A DNA stretch of 37,127 nucleotides from Rikenellaceae bacterium. GTDB lineage: Bacteria; Bacteroidota; Bacteroidia; Bacteroidales; UBA932. How positions within the stretch are numbered: the stretch's first letter is position 1; each line of letters opens with the position of its first letter. Both the position numbers and the translations under genes were made by a program. Under the pieces are notes generated by a model. It was not told where the DNA came from. It worked only from the letters and a program-made list of their open reading frames with translations, and ran no database searches. This document shows positions 9,014 through 18,264 of the stretch, piece after piece. The stretch covers positions 1 through 37,127 of the forward strand of contig CAAGNP010000045.1 in NCBI GenBank assembly GCA_900771335.1, read 5' to 3'.

Positions 9014-10336
9014 CTAGTCTTGAGTTCTTACTTTTGTGCTCTCACGTAGACCGTTGCAAGAAACAGTGTATGTAGCACCGTCAAGTAGGTCAAACATAAA
9101 TGCTTCTGACTTCAATGGGAAGTATTTACGGTATTGGCTGATTAGGTTGTTAGCCTCAGTTGCCAAATTCTCATCAGCATTTTTAGCTTTTGTCAAGAAG
9201 TCAACAGCTACCCAATATGGAGCTCTTGATTCGATCTCATTACCTTTACATTTTTGTGAACCCCAGATGGTACCTGCCAATAGATATGCTCTACCGGCGT
9301 TTGCAGGGTTAAGTTCTGCAGCTTTCTTAGCAGCCTCAACAGCTTTTGCATCCTGACCTGCTGATTTGAAGCAGTATGTACCAAGTTCCAAGCAGTAGTC
9401 TGCAGCCTGGTTAACCAAAGTGTCACCACAAGCAGCGATAGCCTCTTCCATGTAAGCTACAGCTTGAGCTGCCATATTTCTTTGTGAATAGAGTTTGTAA
9501 AGAAGATATGCAGAGTTGTGAGAAGGCTCAAGTTTGTGCATAGACTCCACTGCGTTAAGGAATAGATCCTCATCCAAGCAGTTTGAAGCTGAGAACATAG
9601 AGATGATGTTACCCAATAGATATTTGTCTGATGGGTTAGCCTCATAACGAGGAGTAAACATCTCAACAAGGTTTTCACAGCTTGCTACACCACTGATCAT
9701 AAGAAGGTTCTCGATATCTTTTTTAGCGTCAGTTACAGCTTGTGAAGGTTTTGCTTTCTCTACAAGTTCAGCAGTTGCATATGCTTTGTTGTATGCAGCC
9801 ATAACCTCTTCACCACTCATAGAACCAGCTTTATATAGGTCATTTGCATAGCTCATATATCTAACTGGGATAACGATAGCTGTTTTCTCTTTAGCTGAAT
9901 CCATTGCATCGCCAAGAACATCAAATACCTCTTTCTCTTTACCTTTTGAAGCAAAAGTCATCATATCCATAGCTTTGTTGATTTTAGCAGTTACAACATA
10001 ACGTGGATATGTCTGGATTCTCATCTCATGAAGCATCATCAAAGAGTCTACAAGGGTCTCTTTTCTGATAGGGTTGTTTCTGAATTTGTTGATTTTCTTT
10101 CTAAGGATCTTCATACCGTCAAGCAACATATTCTGGCTTGCTGTAGGAGGACAAAGTGAGATTGCTTTTTGCCATGCTGGATCTGCTCCATCCAAGTTAC
10201 CTTGTTTCATGTAATCTTGATAGAATGACAAGTACTTGATACATTCTGCGCTATCTGCACCATATTTGCTTTGTGCCGAAAGGGAAACGGACACCAAAGA
10301 AAGTGCGAATACAAATAGGATTGATAATTTTTTCAT
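9014..10336 (-). CDS. Secreted tetratricopeptide-repeat protein
   Basis: The 440-residue protein has a clear signal peptide (KKLSILFVFALSLVSVSLSAQ, cleavage before SKYGADS). An alpha-helical solenoid follows. TPR-like units are visible around QGNLDGADPAWQKAISLCP (residues 43-62), in HNSAYLLYKLYSQRNMAAQA, and in AAKKAAELNPANAGRAYLLA near residue 340. Such repeats mediate protein-protein contacts; no enzymatic motif is seen. It sits between an outer-membrane barrel gene (42 bases upstream) and lptC (4 bases downstream). That context suggests a periplasmic scaffold for outer-membrane or LPS assembly, which is inference. Codons are strongly biased toward the set used by frdAB, hinting at high expression. 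Confidence 0.85.
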   Translation of the reverse strand: MKKLSILFVFALSLVSVSLSAQSKYGADSAECIKYLSFYQDYMKQGNLDGADPAWQKAISLCPPTASQNMLLDGMKILRKKINKFRNNPIRKETLVDSLMMLHEMRIQTYPRYVVTAKINKAMDMMTFASKGKEKEVFDVLGDAMDSAKEKTAIVIPVRYMSYANDLYKAGSMSGEEVMAAYNKAYATAELVEKAKPSQAVTDAKKDIENLLMISGVASCENLVEMFTPRYEANPSDKYLLGNIISMFSASNCLDEDLFLNAVESMHKLEPSHNSAYLLYKLYSQRNMAAQAVAYMEEAIAACGDTLVNQAADYCLELGTYCFKSAGQDAKAVEAAKKAAELNPANAGRAYLLAGTIWGSQKCKGNEIESRAPYWVAVDFLTKAKNADENLATEANNLISQYRKYFPLKSEAFMFDLLDGATYTVSCNGLRESTKVRTQD

Positions 10337-10378
10337 AAAAGCTTTTATTAGTTTAATTAATTAATATATATCTCTACG

Positions 10379-11674
10379 TTAGTCGTATCTGTATTTGATA
10401 AACCATATGTCGTGAAGGTTGATGTTCACAAGGAAGTTGATATATCTCTCCCTCACCAACTGGTTTTGTCTGGTACCCCTCTGACCCATATCGACAGCTA
10501 CCGATACTGCATTGTGCCATTTGTATATAGGTAATGAGGTTCCCAATGTCAAACCAAAAGCGACAACCTGTGTCCCACCATAACTGATATATGTCTTATC
10601 GAAGTACAAACCACCTCTGTACGCCATCCTCTTGGCATAATAACGTATATCATATCTGTTTGGTACTATCTCGAATCCAAGTCTGAATGACTCACCCACC
10701 TGAGGGTCAAATCTCGAGCTTGCTGCGGTGAAGTCGCTCTTTCTCCAGTCCTGTCTTACATAATCAAACCCTATCATCCACTTATCCTTATGTCTGTAAG
10801 AGATACCTGCTGCCAATTCCGGAGCTATTTTCAACTGGGCCTTATCTACAGATGTATATGATACTGTGTCTGAAGCACTCTCAGATTTGGTGTATGCATA
10901 TTTTATATAATCACCTTTAAGCTCATTGCCAAGTCTGTAAGTGGCTCCAATTGTCAACGATGAATTGTTCTTGAACGGCTGGTGATACTGCAGACCGAAC
11001 TTTCCTGAGAAACTACCCACATTATACTCCCAACCGGTGTAGATTGAGTTGTATGAAGGCATGGAGTTGAACAAAACATCACTGTGTCTGTCGATAGAAC
11101 CGAAATAATAGATCGCCTCAGCTCCTATTGAAAAATATTTGAAAAGAACTGTCGAAGCACCAATAAACAACTGGTTGATACTTCCTGTACCATACTTGCG
11201 GTATCTTACATCACCCAACTCCGATACCACTTTATCATCCTCCTCTGCACTTTCAAACTTGTATCCTGTATTACTGAAAGGGGATACACCTATTATGAAT
11301 GCAGACTTTCTGTAGATGGGTGCAGTGAATGCAAAATTGTTCATATTGAACACATTGTATGCAGATTTGGTCTGATAGTCTGATATGTAGAAGTTCTTCT
11401 GTGTGATACCGAAATCCAACATAAAAGACAAGGTATCCCTCGCTGTAATGGCTGCCGGATTTGTATAGTTTATATATCTGTTATCTCTCACACCTATACC
11501 TATGCCTGCCATACCGTAATTATATGCACTACCTTGCTTCACCACATCACCAATACCCATCATAGAATATGGTGAATACGAACCAAGGGCATCTGTTGTC
11601 TGAGCACTAAGGGTCAATGTGCTGAAAAACAGCGCAATAATTAAAAATAAATGTACGGTTTTCTTAAACTGCAT
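10379..11674 (-). CDS. Outer-membrane beta-barrel protein, OmpP1/FadL-like
   Basis: The 431-residue protein starts with a signal peptide (KTVHLFLIIALFFSTLTLSAQ). The mature start, SYSPYSMMGIGDVVKQGSA, followed by GMAGIGIGVRDNRYINYTNPAA, resembles FadL/OmpP1-like barrels of Bacteroidetes, where such a glycine/asparagine-rich stretch precedes the barrel. The remainder alternates aromatic and polar residues with many short beta strands (FSIGAEAIYYFGS, SLTIGATYRLG, KWMIGFDYVRQDW) and ends in NLHDIWFIKYRYD. FadL relatives import hydrophobic compounds; the substrate here is unknown. Its start codon lies inside the 3' end of coaX (11-base overlap), so the two are co-translated. The barrel class is confident, the exact family less so. 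Confidence 0.8.
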   Translation of the reverse strand: MQFKKTVHLFLIIALFFSTLTLSAQTTDALGSYSPYSMMGIGDVVKQGSAYNYGMAGIGIGVRDNRYINYTNPAAITARDTLSFMLDFGITQKNFYISDYQTKSAYNVFNMNNFAFTAPIYRKSAFIIGVSPFSNTGYKFESAEEDDKVVSELGDVRYRKYGTGSINQLFIGASTVLFKYFSIGAEAIYYFGSIDRHSDVLFNSMPSYNSIYTGWEYNVGSFSGKFGLQYHQPFKNNSSLTIGATYRLGNELKGDYIKYAYTKSESASDTVSYTSVDKAQLKIAPELAAGISYRHKDKWMIGFDYVRQDWRKSDFTAASSRFDPQVGESFRLGFEIVPNRYDIRYYAKRMAYRGGLYFDKTYISYGGTQVVAFGLTLGTSLPIYKWHNAVSVAVDMGQRGTRQNQLVRERYINFLVNINLHDIWFIKYRYD

Positions 11675-12386
11675 AAGTATTAGCTATTTGGGAAAGCCCT
11701 ATAAGCACTAAATTACAAACTGCAAATATGGGACTTTTAAGTTTTTCGGCAAAAAAAATTGCATCTCCTCCTGTAAATATGAAATTATATCCAGGATAAG
11801 CTTCAATATACCCTTGTATTTCAAAGATTGTGCCTAAAATTACACCGGATTCTATCGCACCCCTGGTGGATGACCCTACTGGGGATACATCATCTACTTT
11901 ACCAAGCAGAGGGAGTTTGCCCGTAAAGTGGTTTAGGGCCTTAAATCTGGTGTTCAGTCCCAATGATATATTGCCACCCAAAAATTCCCCCTCTTTAGTG
12001 AGGAAATCAAAAGTGATCGCTGTTCCAAAATCTACAATAACACAGTTTTTCTCAGGGAAAAGGGTATGTGCACCCACAGCGGCACAAATGCGGTCAGCCC
12101 CCAGTGTCCCAGGAGTACCATATCTGTTTTTAATGGGCAATTCCATATCACCCTTCACTTTTACAAGTTTCCTGCATCTCCCTTCAAGGTATTCGTAAAG
12201 GCCCTGATCCAGCCCCCTTACATCAGAGACAGCTATCACATCTATCTGGGAAAATTTCTGCAGATAACCCTCAACAACACCCTCCATCTCACCCCTGTCG
12301 CATCTTCTCTCCTCCATAATGGAACCCCCTTGCGAGATGGCTGTCTTAATTGAGGTATTCCCCGCATCTATTAGTAGATTTACCAT
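11664..12386 (-). CDS. coaX: Type III pantothenate kinase
   Basis: CoaX phosphorylates pantothenate to 4'-phosphopantothenate, the first step of coenzyme A synthesis, in the cytoplasm. The 240-residue protein has the ASKHA-fold signatures: LLIDAGNTSIK with the catalytic-region Asp7, GTPGTLGADRICAAVGA with Asp98 in the pantothenate-binding GADR motif, and VIVDFGTAITFDFL around residue 119. GGNISLGL and FTGGDA follow. The length is typical or slightly short. It begins four bases after the mfd stop codon and overlaps the start of the barrel gene by 11 bases. Type III enzymes usually require a monovalent cation and resist CoA feedback; this is family knowledge, not visible here. Confidence 0.95.
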   Translation of the reverse strand: MVNLLIDAGNTSIKTAISQGGSIMEERRCDRGEMEGVVEGYLQKFSQIDVIAVSDVRGLDQGLYEYLEGRCRKLVKVKGDMELPIKNRYGTPGTLGADRICAAVGAHTLFPEKNCVIVDFGTAITFDFLTKEGEFLGGNISLGLNTRFKALNHFTGKLPLLGKVDDVSPVGSSTRGAIESGVILGTIFEIQGYIEAYPGYNFIFTGGDAIFFAEKLKSPIFAVCNLVLIGLSQIANTYAV

Positions 12387-12390
12387 ATTA

Positions 12391-15300
12391 TTATAGGCTT
12401 GTCATTATTTTGTGAGCCCCTTCGATGGTTCTCACCATGTTTATAGTCAAATAAAGCTTATTGTTCTGCTCCTTGAGCATATATCTGTTTCCGGGTTTCT
12501 GCTGGATATACTGGATGATGTCAGAAAACCTTCTGGTCTGGTAATAAGGGGACATCTGATTTGCCACAAAATAAGCCAGCATCTTCTCATTTTTAAGGAC
12601 AATTTTCTCAAATCCCTTCTCTTTGGCCAGCCACCTCAACCGTACCACATAGCACAACTCCCTCACCTCATCTGGTATAGGTCCGAACCTGTCCTCTAGA
12701 GCTGCTACAAACTTGGTGAGTTCCTCCTCATCAGATATATTGTCCAGCTCCCTGTATAACCTTATCTTCTCGGCCTGGATATTTATATAGGTATCGGGAA
12801 TAAGGAGCTGCAAGTCTGTCTCCACTATGCAGTCGCTCACATAACATTGGTCTTCGGCCACCTCCTGCTCCTCTCCCTCTACCACTGTCACCTCAGTATG
12901 CTCCTGCTTGATCTCATCAAATGCCTCTGCCAATATCCTCTGGTATGTTTCAAATCCCATATCTGCCATAAATCCACTCTGCTCTGCGCCAAGCATATTA
13001 CCCATACCTCTGATATCAAGGTCCTGCATGGCAATATTGAATCCGCTGCCGAGATCTGAGAACGCCTCAATAGCCTTCAATCTCCTTCTTGCATCATCAG
13101 AAACGGAAACCAGAGGAGGAACGATCAGATAGCAGAACGCCTTCCTGTTGGAGCGACCCACCCTGCCCCTAAGCTGATGAAGATCGCTCAAACCGAAGTT
13201 CTGAGCATGATTTATTATTATGGTATTGGCATTGGGGATATCAATACCATTCTCCACTATTGTGGTAGATATCAATACGTCGTAGTCCCCATCCATAAAA
13301 TTGAGGATCTTCTTCTCTATCTCCTGTGCCTCCATCCTGCCGTGTGCCACACAAGTCTTGATACCGGGGCATATCCTCCTTATAATATCCTCCACAGCGG
13401 TAATATCCTCTATCTTGTTGTGTACAAAGAATATCTGCCCTCCCCTTTCGAGCTCGGCGGTCAAAATATCCCTGATAACATCCTCTTCGAAATCGATAAT
13501 CTCCGTCTGCACCGGAATCCTGTTTGGTGGAGGGGTATTTATGATGGAGAGGTCCCTTGCCCCGAGCAATGAGAACTGGAGGGTCCTCGGAATAGGGGTT
13601 GCAGAGAGGGTCAATGTATCCACTGAAAGCTTGAGCTGGCGCAATCTCTCTTTGGCAGCGACACCGAACTTCTGCTCCTCATCTATGATAAGAAGCCCAA
13701 GGTCCTTGAAAATGAACTCCTTGTTCAATAACCTGTGGGTACCGATAAGGATATCAATTTTTCCGCTTTTCAACCTCTCGGCAATATCTTTCACCTCTTT
13801 TGCACTCCGTAGCCTGCTTATGTGCTCAAGATTACAAGGGAGGTTTTTCAATCTCTCAAGAAATGTGTTGTAGTGCTGCAATGCCAAAATGGTGGTAGGG
13901 ACAAGAACCGCCACCTGCTTGCTGTCTGCCACAGCTTTGAATGCTGCCCTGACTGCCACCTCAGTTTTACCGAACCCCACATCGCCGCAAACCAGACGAT
14001 CCATAGGATACTTCTTCTCCATATCCTCCTTGATCGCCTTGAGGGCCTTCAATTGATCCGGTGTCTCTTCATATATGAATGACGATTCAAGCTCCTTCTG
14101 CAGATATGAATCCTCCGAGAAGGCAAACCCTTCAGACATTTTCCTCTGGGCATACAGGCGGATAAGATCGGCTGCAATATCCTTGACCTTGGATTTGGTC
14201 TGATTTTTCAGCTTCTGCCATGCACCTGTTCCCAATTTGTATATTTTTGGTGGAGTGGAGTCAGCAGATTTGTACTTGGATATCCTGTGGAGACTGTGGA
14301 TAGAGACAAATAGGACATCATTATCCTTGAAGATGAGCTTCACAGACTCCTGAACCTTACCATTCACACTGTTTTTCACCAAACCACCAAATCTACCCAC
14401 TCCATGGTCTATATGCACTATATAGTCCCCATCATGGAAAGCATTCAGGTCATTGATGGTAAGTCTCTCACTCCTCTCAACAGATCTTTTAAGCTTCAGA
14501 CGGCGATACCTGTCGAAAATCTGATGGTCGGTATAGAGACAAATCTTCGAATCAAAATCCACAAACCCTTCGTGGATAGTGTAATTCTTATAATTCAACA
14601 CCAGATTATGGGTAGAGAAGATACTCTTCAACCTCTCAATCTGTGATATGCTTTCACTCAATATATAAACAGAGAAACCCTCTTCACGTTTGGCCCTTAT
14701 ATCATCAGCCAGAACCTCAAAATGTTTGTTGAATGTGGGTTGGGGTTCTGTTCTGAATGTGATTAGTTTGTCATAAGGGATATTCTCATTGCCTAAAGTG
14801 GAGAGATAGATATGCTTGTGGTCGCTAAAGTATCTGTCCACCTTATCCACACCCGCTACCCATATCACACTATCCTCAGGCAGGAAATCAAACACAGACA
14901 CTGTATAACTGCTGTCTTGTGAAGATGTGATATTGGGGTAAATGTCCAGACTCTTTATCTCCTTCTCAGATCTCTGTGTATTGGCATTGAAAAGTTTTAT
15001 ACTCTCGATTTCGTCACCGAAGAAATCTATTCTGTAAGGTTGGTTGTCTCCATAAGAGAATACATCTATAATACTGCCCCTGATGGCAAATTCACCTGGC
15101 TGTGAGACAAAATCCACCTTTGTAAAAGCAGAATCAAAAAGTACCTCTTTAAGAAACTCATGTGATATATTATCCCCCACCTTTATAGAGACAATACTTT
15201 TTTTCAACAACCCCTCTTCAAGCACCCCTTCTTCAAAAGAGTCCTTATACCCCACCAGAACCACAAACGGAAACTCCGACTTCTTGTTTTTATAATCAAT

Positions 15301-15594
15301 TACAGCACCTACAGCCGATGTACGCTGCACCTTTGTGGAAAAATCTTTTGAGGGTGGAAAAAAGAAAACATTATCTTCGCCAATAAGATTGTAAAGGTCA
15401 TTGATACACCCGGCTGCCTCCTCCTTTCTATTCAGAATCACCATATGTATACCTTTGGATACAGATGCAGAGATGGCGAAGGATTTGGCCGAAGAGTACA
15501 GACCATTTACCATTACATTCCTGACCGCCGGGTCGAGAATATAATCGGAAAGTTCTTTTACATAATTCCTATTGAGAATATTGCTTTTGTCCAT
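12391..15594 (-). CDS. mfd: Transcription-repair coupling factor Mfd
   Basis: Mfd removes RNA polymerase stalled at DNA lesions and recruits UvrAB. The 1067-residue protein shows the expected order. A UvrB-like N-terminal module comes first (VMVNGLYSSAKSFAI near residue 30, GEFAIRGSIIDVFSY near residue 170). The RNA-polymerase-interacting domain follows (GDYIVHIDHGVGRFGGL, residues about 390-410). The translocase has Walker A GDVGFGKTE near residue 537, DEEQ near residue 636, SATPIPRTL and QLRGRVGRSNR. The TRCF C-terminal domain closes the protein. It is a little shorter than many Mfd proteins but no key motif is missing. The start ATG at 15594 lies 17 bases after an exact TAnnTTTG box. It appears to head the minus-strand run through coaX. 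Confidence 0.97.
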   Translation of the reverse strand: MDKSNILNRNYVKELSDYILDPAVRNVMVNGLYSSAKSFAISASVSKGIHMVILNRKEEAAGCINDLYNLIGEDNVFFFPPSKDFSTKVQRTSAVGAVIDYKNKKSEFPFVVLVGYKDSFEEGVLEEGLLKKSIVSIKVGDNISHEFLKEVLFDSAFTKVDFVSQPGEFAIRGSIIDVFSYGDNQPYRIDFFGDEIESIKLFNANTQRSEKEIKSLDIYPNITSSQDSSYTVSVFDFLPEDSVIWVAGVDKVDRYFSDHKHIYLSTLGNENIPYDKLITFRTEPQPTFNKHFEVLADDIRAKREEGFSVYILSESISQIERLKSIFSTHNLVLNYKNYTIHEGFVDFDSKICLYTDHQIFDRYRRLKLKRSVERSERLTINDLNAFHDGDYIVHIDHGVGRFGGLVKNSVNGKVQESVKLIFKDNDVLFVSIHSLHRISKYKSADSTPPKIYKLGTGAWQKLKNQTKSKVKDIAADLIRLYAQRKMSEGFAFSEDSYLQKELESSFIYEETPDQLKALKAIKEDMEKKYPMDRLVCGDVGFGKTEVAVRAAFKAVADSKQVAVLVPTTILALQHYNTFLERLKNLPCNLEHISRLRSAKEVKDIAERLKSGKIDILIGTHRLLNKEFIFKDLGLLIIDEEQKFGVAAKERLRQLKLSVDTLTLSATPIPRTLQFSLLGARDLSIINTPPPNRIPVQTEIIDFEEDVIRDILTAELERGGQIFFVHNKIEDITAVEDIIRRICPGIKTCVAHGRMEAQEIEKKILNFMDGDYDVLISTTIVENGIDIPNANTIIINHAQNFGLSDLHQLRGRVGRSNRKAFCYLIVPPLVSVSDDARRRLKAIEAFSDLGSGFNIAMQDLDIRGMGNMLGAEQSGFMADMGFETYQRILAEAFDEIKQEHTEVTVVEGEEQEVAEDQCYVSDCIVETDLQLLIPDTYINIQAEKIRLYRELDNISDEEELTKFVAALEDRFGPIPDEVRELCYVVRLRWLAKEKGFEKIVLKNEKMLAYFVANQMSPYYQTRRFSDIIQYIQQKPGNRYMLKEQNNKLYLTINMVRTIEGAHKIMTSL

Positions 15595-15611
15595 ATGAAA
15601 TCAACAGAATA

Positions 15612-15619
15612 CAAAGATA
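15612..15619 (-). promoter_or_regulatory. mfd promoter -7 element
   Basis: TATCTTTG on the minus strand is an exact TAnnTTTG match, ending 17 bases before the mfd ATG. No clear TTTG -33 element is seen upstream. Confidence 0.55.
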
Positions 15620-15975
15620 TGACTTTTATTAATGTTAATAACTCTTTAATAACAGTGTTGATAATTTTTACAAACTAAATTTTAAGTATTGGTTTCTTTG
15701 GTTATATGGTCAAGTTTTTCAAAAACAATAGAGATTTAATTATTATTTTTAACATAGTTTTTATAGGAGTTTTTAACATACAAGATATGTCAATAACTGT
15801 TTAAAGTTATAAACATACGACTATTATCAATCTATATAAAAACTTGAAACTCAATATAAAAACATAGTTTAAACTTTTATCGTTATTGTTTAAAATTTGT
15901 TAATCCGTGTTGATAAAAATTTTATTAACGAAACTAACAACTAATAATAACAACAATAAATATTTATATAAATAA

Positions 15976-15983
15976 TATATTTG
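15976..15983 (+). promoter_or_regulatory. ruvB promoter -7 element
   Basis: TATATTTG is an exact TAnnTTTG match, ending 19 bases before the ruvB ATG at 16003, in a very AT-rich context. The -33 element is not obvious. Confidence 0.5.
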
Positions 15984-16002
15984 TAATATAATTTGTTTAA
16001 AA

Positions 16003-17037
16003 ATGTCGGAAGAGATTAAAGATAGATTTGACATTCACTCTGCGGGCAGTTCCAAGGATGGGGATTTTGAGGGTAAAATACGCCCTCAGGGATTCGGGGA
16101 GTTTTCCGGACAGGAGAAGATACTCGAAAACCTGAAAGTCTTTGTGGAGGCTGCCAAGCTAAGAGGTGAAGCACTGGATCATGTCCTTCTTCATGGCCCT
16201 CCGGGATTGGGAAAGACCACTTTAGCCCATATTGTGGCAAATGAGCTTGGGGTCAATATGAAGATTACTTCTGGACCGGTACTTGACAAACCTGGCGATT
16301 TGGCTGGTCTTTTGACAGGTCTGGAGCCTGGTGATGTCCTTTTCATAGATGAGATACACAGACTCTCTCCGGTGGTGGAGGAGTACCTTTATTCCGCTAT
16401 GGAGGATTATACTATAGATATAATGATAGATAAAGGTCCTGGGGCACGATCTGTGCAGATATCATTAAATCCCTTCACACTGGTAGGTGCCACCACCAGA
16501 AGCGGTCTTTTGACATCACCGTTAAGGGCGAGATTTGGTATCCAGTCCCATCTGGAATATTATGATGCATCTACCTTAATAAATATAGTGAAGAGGAGCG
16601 CATCTATTTTGGATATAGATATAGATACCGATGCTGCCAAAGAGATAGCTTGCAGAAGTCGTGGTACACCACGTATAGCAAACTCCCTGCTCAGAAGGGT
16701 CAGGGATTTTGCACAGGTAAAAGGAAATGGTGTCATTGACTTGCCTATTACCAAATATGCCTTGGAAGCTCTTAATATAGACAAGAGGGGACTGGAGCTT
16801 ATAGACAATAAGATTTTGAGTGCGATTATAGAGAAGTTCAAGGGTGGCCCTGTAGGAATTACCACTATAGCTACAGCTATCGGAGAGGATCCGGGTACAG
16901 TGGAGGAGGTATATGAACCATTCCTTATAAAAGAGGGTTTCATCCAGAGGACCCCACGTGGAAGGGAGGTTACAGAACTTGCATACAGACATTTGGGATT
17001 GAATAAATACAACACAGATAACAACACTTTATTTTAA
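16003..17037 (+). CDS. ruvB: Holliday junction branch-migration ATPase RuvB
   Basis: RuvB is the hexameric motor that, with RuvA, drives branch migration of Holliday junctions in recombinational repair. The 344-residue protein has the canonical opening IRPQGFGEFSGQEKI, Walker A GPPGLGKTT (residues 65-73) and Walker B LFIDEIHRL (Asp116-Glu117). It also has the sensor-1 region GATTRSGLLTSPLRARFG, the sensor-2 motif TPRIANSLLRR, and the C-terminal winged helix (GGPVGITTIATAIGED then RTPRGR). Length is typical. ruvA and ruvC are not adjacent. The start is ATG at 16003, with no Shine-Dalgarno sequence. The C45-like hydrolase gene starts five bases after its stop, so they are probably co-transcribed. 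Confidence 0.98.
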   Translation: MSEEIKDRFDIHSAGSSKDGDFEGKIRPQGFGEFSGQEKILENLKVFVEAAKLRGEALDHVLLHGPPGLGKTTLAHIVANELGVNMKITSGPVLDKPGDLAGLLTGLEPGDVLFIDEIHRLSPVVEEYLYSAMEDYTIDIMIDKGPGARSVQISLNPFTLVGATTRSGLLTSPLRARFGIQSHLEYYDASTLINIVKRSASILDIDIDTDAAKEIACRSRGTPRIANSLLRRVRDFAQVKGNGVIDLPITKYALEALNIDKRGLELIDNKILSAIIEKFKGGPVGITTIATAIGEDPGTVEEVYEPFLIKEGFIQRTPRGREVTELAYRHLGLNKYNTDNNTLF

Positions 17038-17042
17038 ACAAT

Positions 17043-18230
17043 ATGAAAAAGATTTTGACACTTCTGGTATCAATTCTTCTATTGGTACCATTCAATGAGG
17101 CTATCTCTTGTACATCTGCTATTTTTACAGGTAAGGTTACCAAGGATGGCAGACCTCTACTTTTAAAACATAGGGATACAGGTGAATTGAATAATAGAAT
17201 CGAGTATTTCCAAGGTCCAAAATATGGTTTCTTGGCACTTGTAGACAGCCCAAGCAAAGGTGGTGTGGCATGGTCAGGCAGTAACAATGCAGGTTTCTCT
17301 ATCATCAATACAGCATCTTATAACCTTAAAGACGACGATGTACCTTCATCAATGATGGATAGAGAGGGTGAGTTGATGTTCAAAGCTTTGGGTGTATGTA
17401 AAAACCTTAAGGATTTTGAACATTTCCTCGATACACTTACCAGACCTATGGGTGTTGAGGGTAACTTCGGAGTTATCGATTCTGAAGGTGGTGCTGCCTA
17501 TTATGAGGTAAACAACCACAAATGGAACAAACTTGATGTAAATGATCCAGAAGTGGCACCTAACGGATACTTTATCGTTACCAACTTCTCATATACAGGT
17601 AGAGAAGATGAGGGTATGGGTTATATCCGTAACTGCAACACTACATACAATGTGGAAAATTACGTTATTAAAGAGGGTGGTAAAGTGGATCCTCAATGGA
17701 TTTTTGAAAATATATCAAGATCATTCTACCACTCACTACTTGAAGTGGACCTTAGAAAAGATCAGGAGTTGGCTTCAGGATGGTTTATTGACCAGGACTT
17801 TGTACCAAGAAGATCATCTTCAGCTTCTATGGTATTCCAGGGTGTAAAACCTGGTGAGGATGTTTCCAAGACAGTTATGTGGACTATTCTTGGTTATCCA
17901 CCACTTGGTGTGGCAGTTCCTATGGTAGTATCAAACGGTAAGAATATCCCATCATTCATGGTTAAAAGCGAGGGTGGCGAGAATGCTTTGATGTGCGATA
18001 TGGTTCTTGAACTTAAAAAGAATGTATTCCCTGTTAAGAGAGGCAACGGTAACAAATACTTCCGCTTCAATCTACTTTACAACCATGAAGGAACAGGTTA
18101 TTCACAACAGCTTAAAGAGGTTGAGAACTACATATTCGAGAACTTCAATAAAGACATGAGCCCTGAAAGACTCGAAACCCTCTATGAAAATTACTTCAAG
18201 AAAATTGAGAATACTTTCAAGAGTTTGTAG
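17043..18230 (+). CDS. Secreted Ntn-hydrolase, C45/choloylglycine-hydrolase-like
   Basis: The 395-residue protein has an N-terminal hydrophobic leader (ILTLLVSILLLVPFNEAIS) followed directly by Cys23 in CTSAIFTGKVTKDGRPLLLKHRD. Placing a cysteine right after the leader and then a Ser/Thr-rich strand is the arrangement of Ntn hydrolases of the C45 / acyl-CoA:6-aminopenicillanic acid acyltransferase and choloylglycine-hydrolase superfamily. There the freed Cys is the catalytic nucleophile. WSGSNNAGFSIINTASYN and GNFGVIDSEGGAAYYEVNNH fit the same fold (core strands with Asn/Asp of the oxyanion site). It would cleave amide bonds in the periplasm or outside; the substrate is unknown. AISC could alternatively be a lipobox. 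It is followed by a strong terminator and sits five bases after ruvB, although the functions look unrelated. Confidence 0.75.
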   Translation: MKKILTLLVSILLLVPFNEAISCTSAIFTGKVTKDGRPLLLKHRDTGELNNRIEYFQGPKYGFLALVDSPSKGGVAWSGSNNAGFSIINTASYNLKDDDVPSSMMDREGELMFKALGVCKNLKDFEHFLDTLTRPMGVEGNFGVIDSEGGAAYYEVNNHKWNKLDVNDPEVAPNGYFIVTNFSYTGREDEGMGYIRNCNTTYNVENYVIKEGGKVDPQWIFENISRSFYHSLLEVDLRKDQELASGWFIDQDFVPRRSSSASMVFQGVKPGEDVSKTVMWTILGYPPLGVAVPMVVSNGKNIPSFMVKSEGGENALMCDMVLELKKNVFPVKRGNGNKYFRFNLLYNHEGTGYSQQLKEVENYIFENFNKDMSPERLETLYENYFKKIENTFKSL

Positions 18231-18232
18231 AT

Positions 18233-18264
18233 AAAAAAAAAGACCCGCGAGGGTCTTTTTTTTT
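18233..18264. terminator. Bidirectional intrinsic terminator
   Basis: An A-run leads into GACCC-GCGA-GGGTC and then a T-run, giving a perfect stem with a GCGA tetraloop and a T-tract on both strands. It separates convergent genes and overlaps the GH20 stop codon by two bases. Confidence 0.93.

Larger units (their letters stand above)
15595..16002. other. Very AT-rich divergent intergenic region between mfd and ruvB
   Basis: This 408-base stretch contains no supported gene. It is dominated by A/T runs and recurring TTAATAA, TTTTTAACAT and GTTTAAA words. TGTTGATAA occurs exactly twice (15656-15664 and 15908-15916); it differs by one base from TGTGGATAA, the complement of the classical DnaA box. 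It separates a minus-strand block on the left from plus-strand ruvB on the right. Both outward promoters lie at its ends. It could be an origin-like region or simply a long divergent promoter region. Confidence 0.6.

Noticed and set aside
13301..13873. Long plus-strand open frame inside mfd (190 codons)
   Set aside because: It is antisense to conserved helicase motifs and has no promoter or family similarity.
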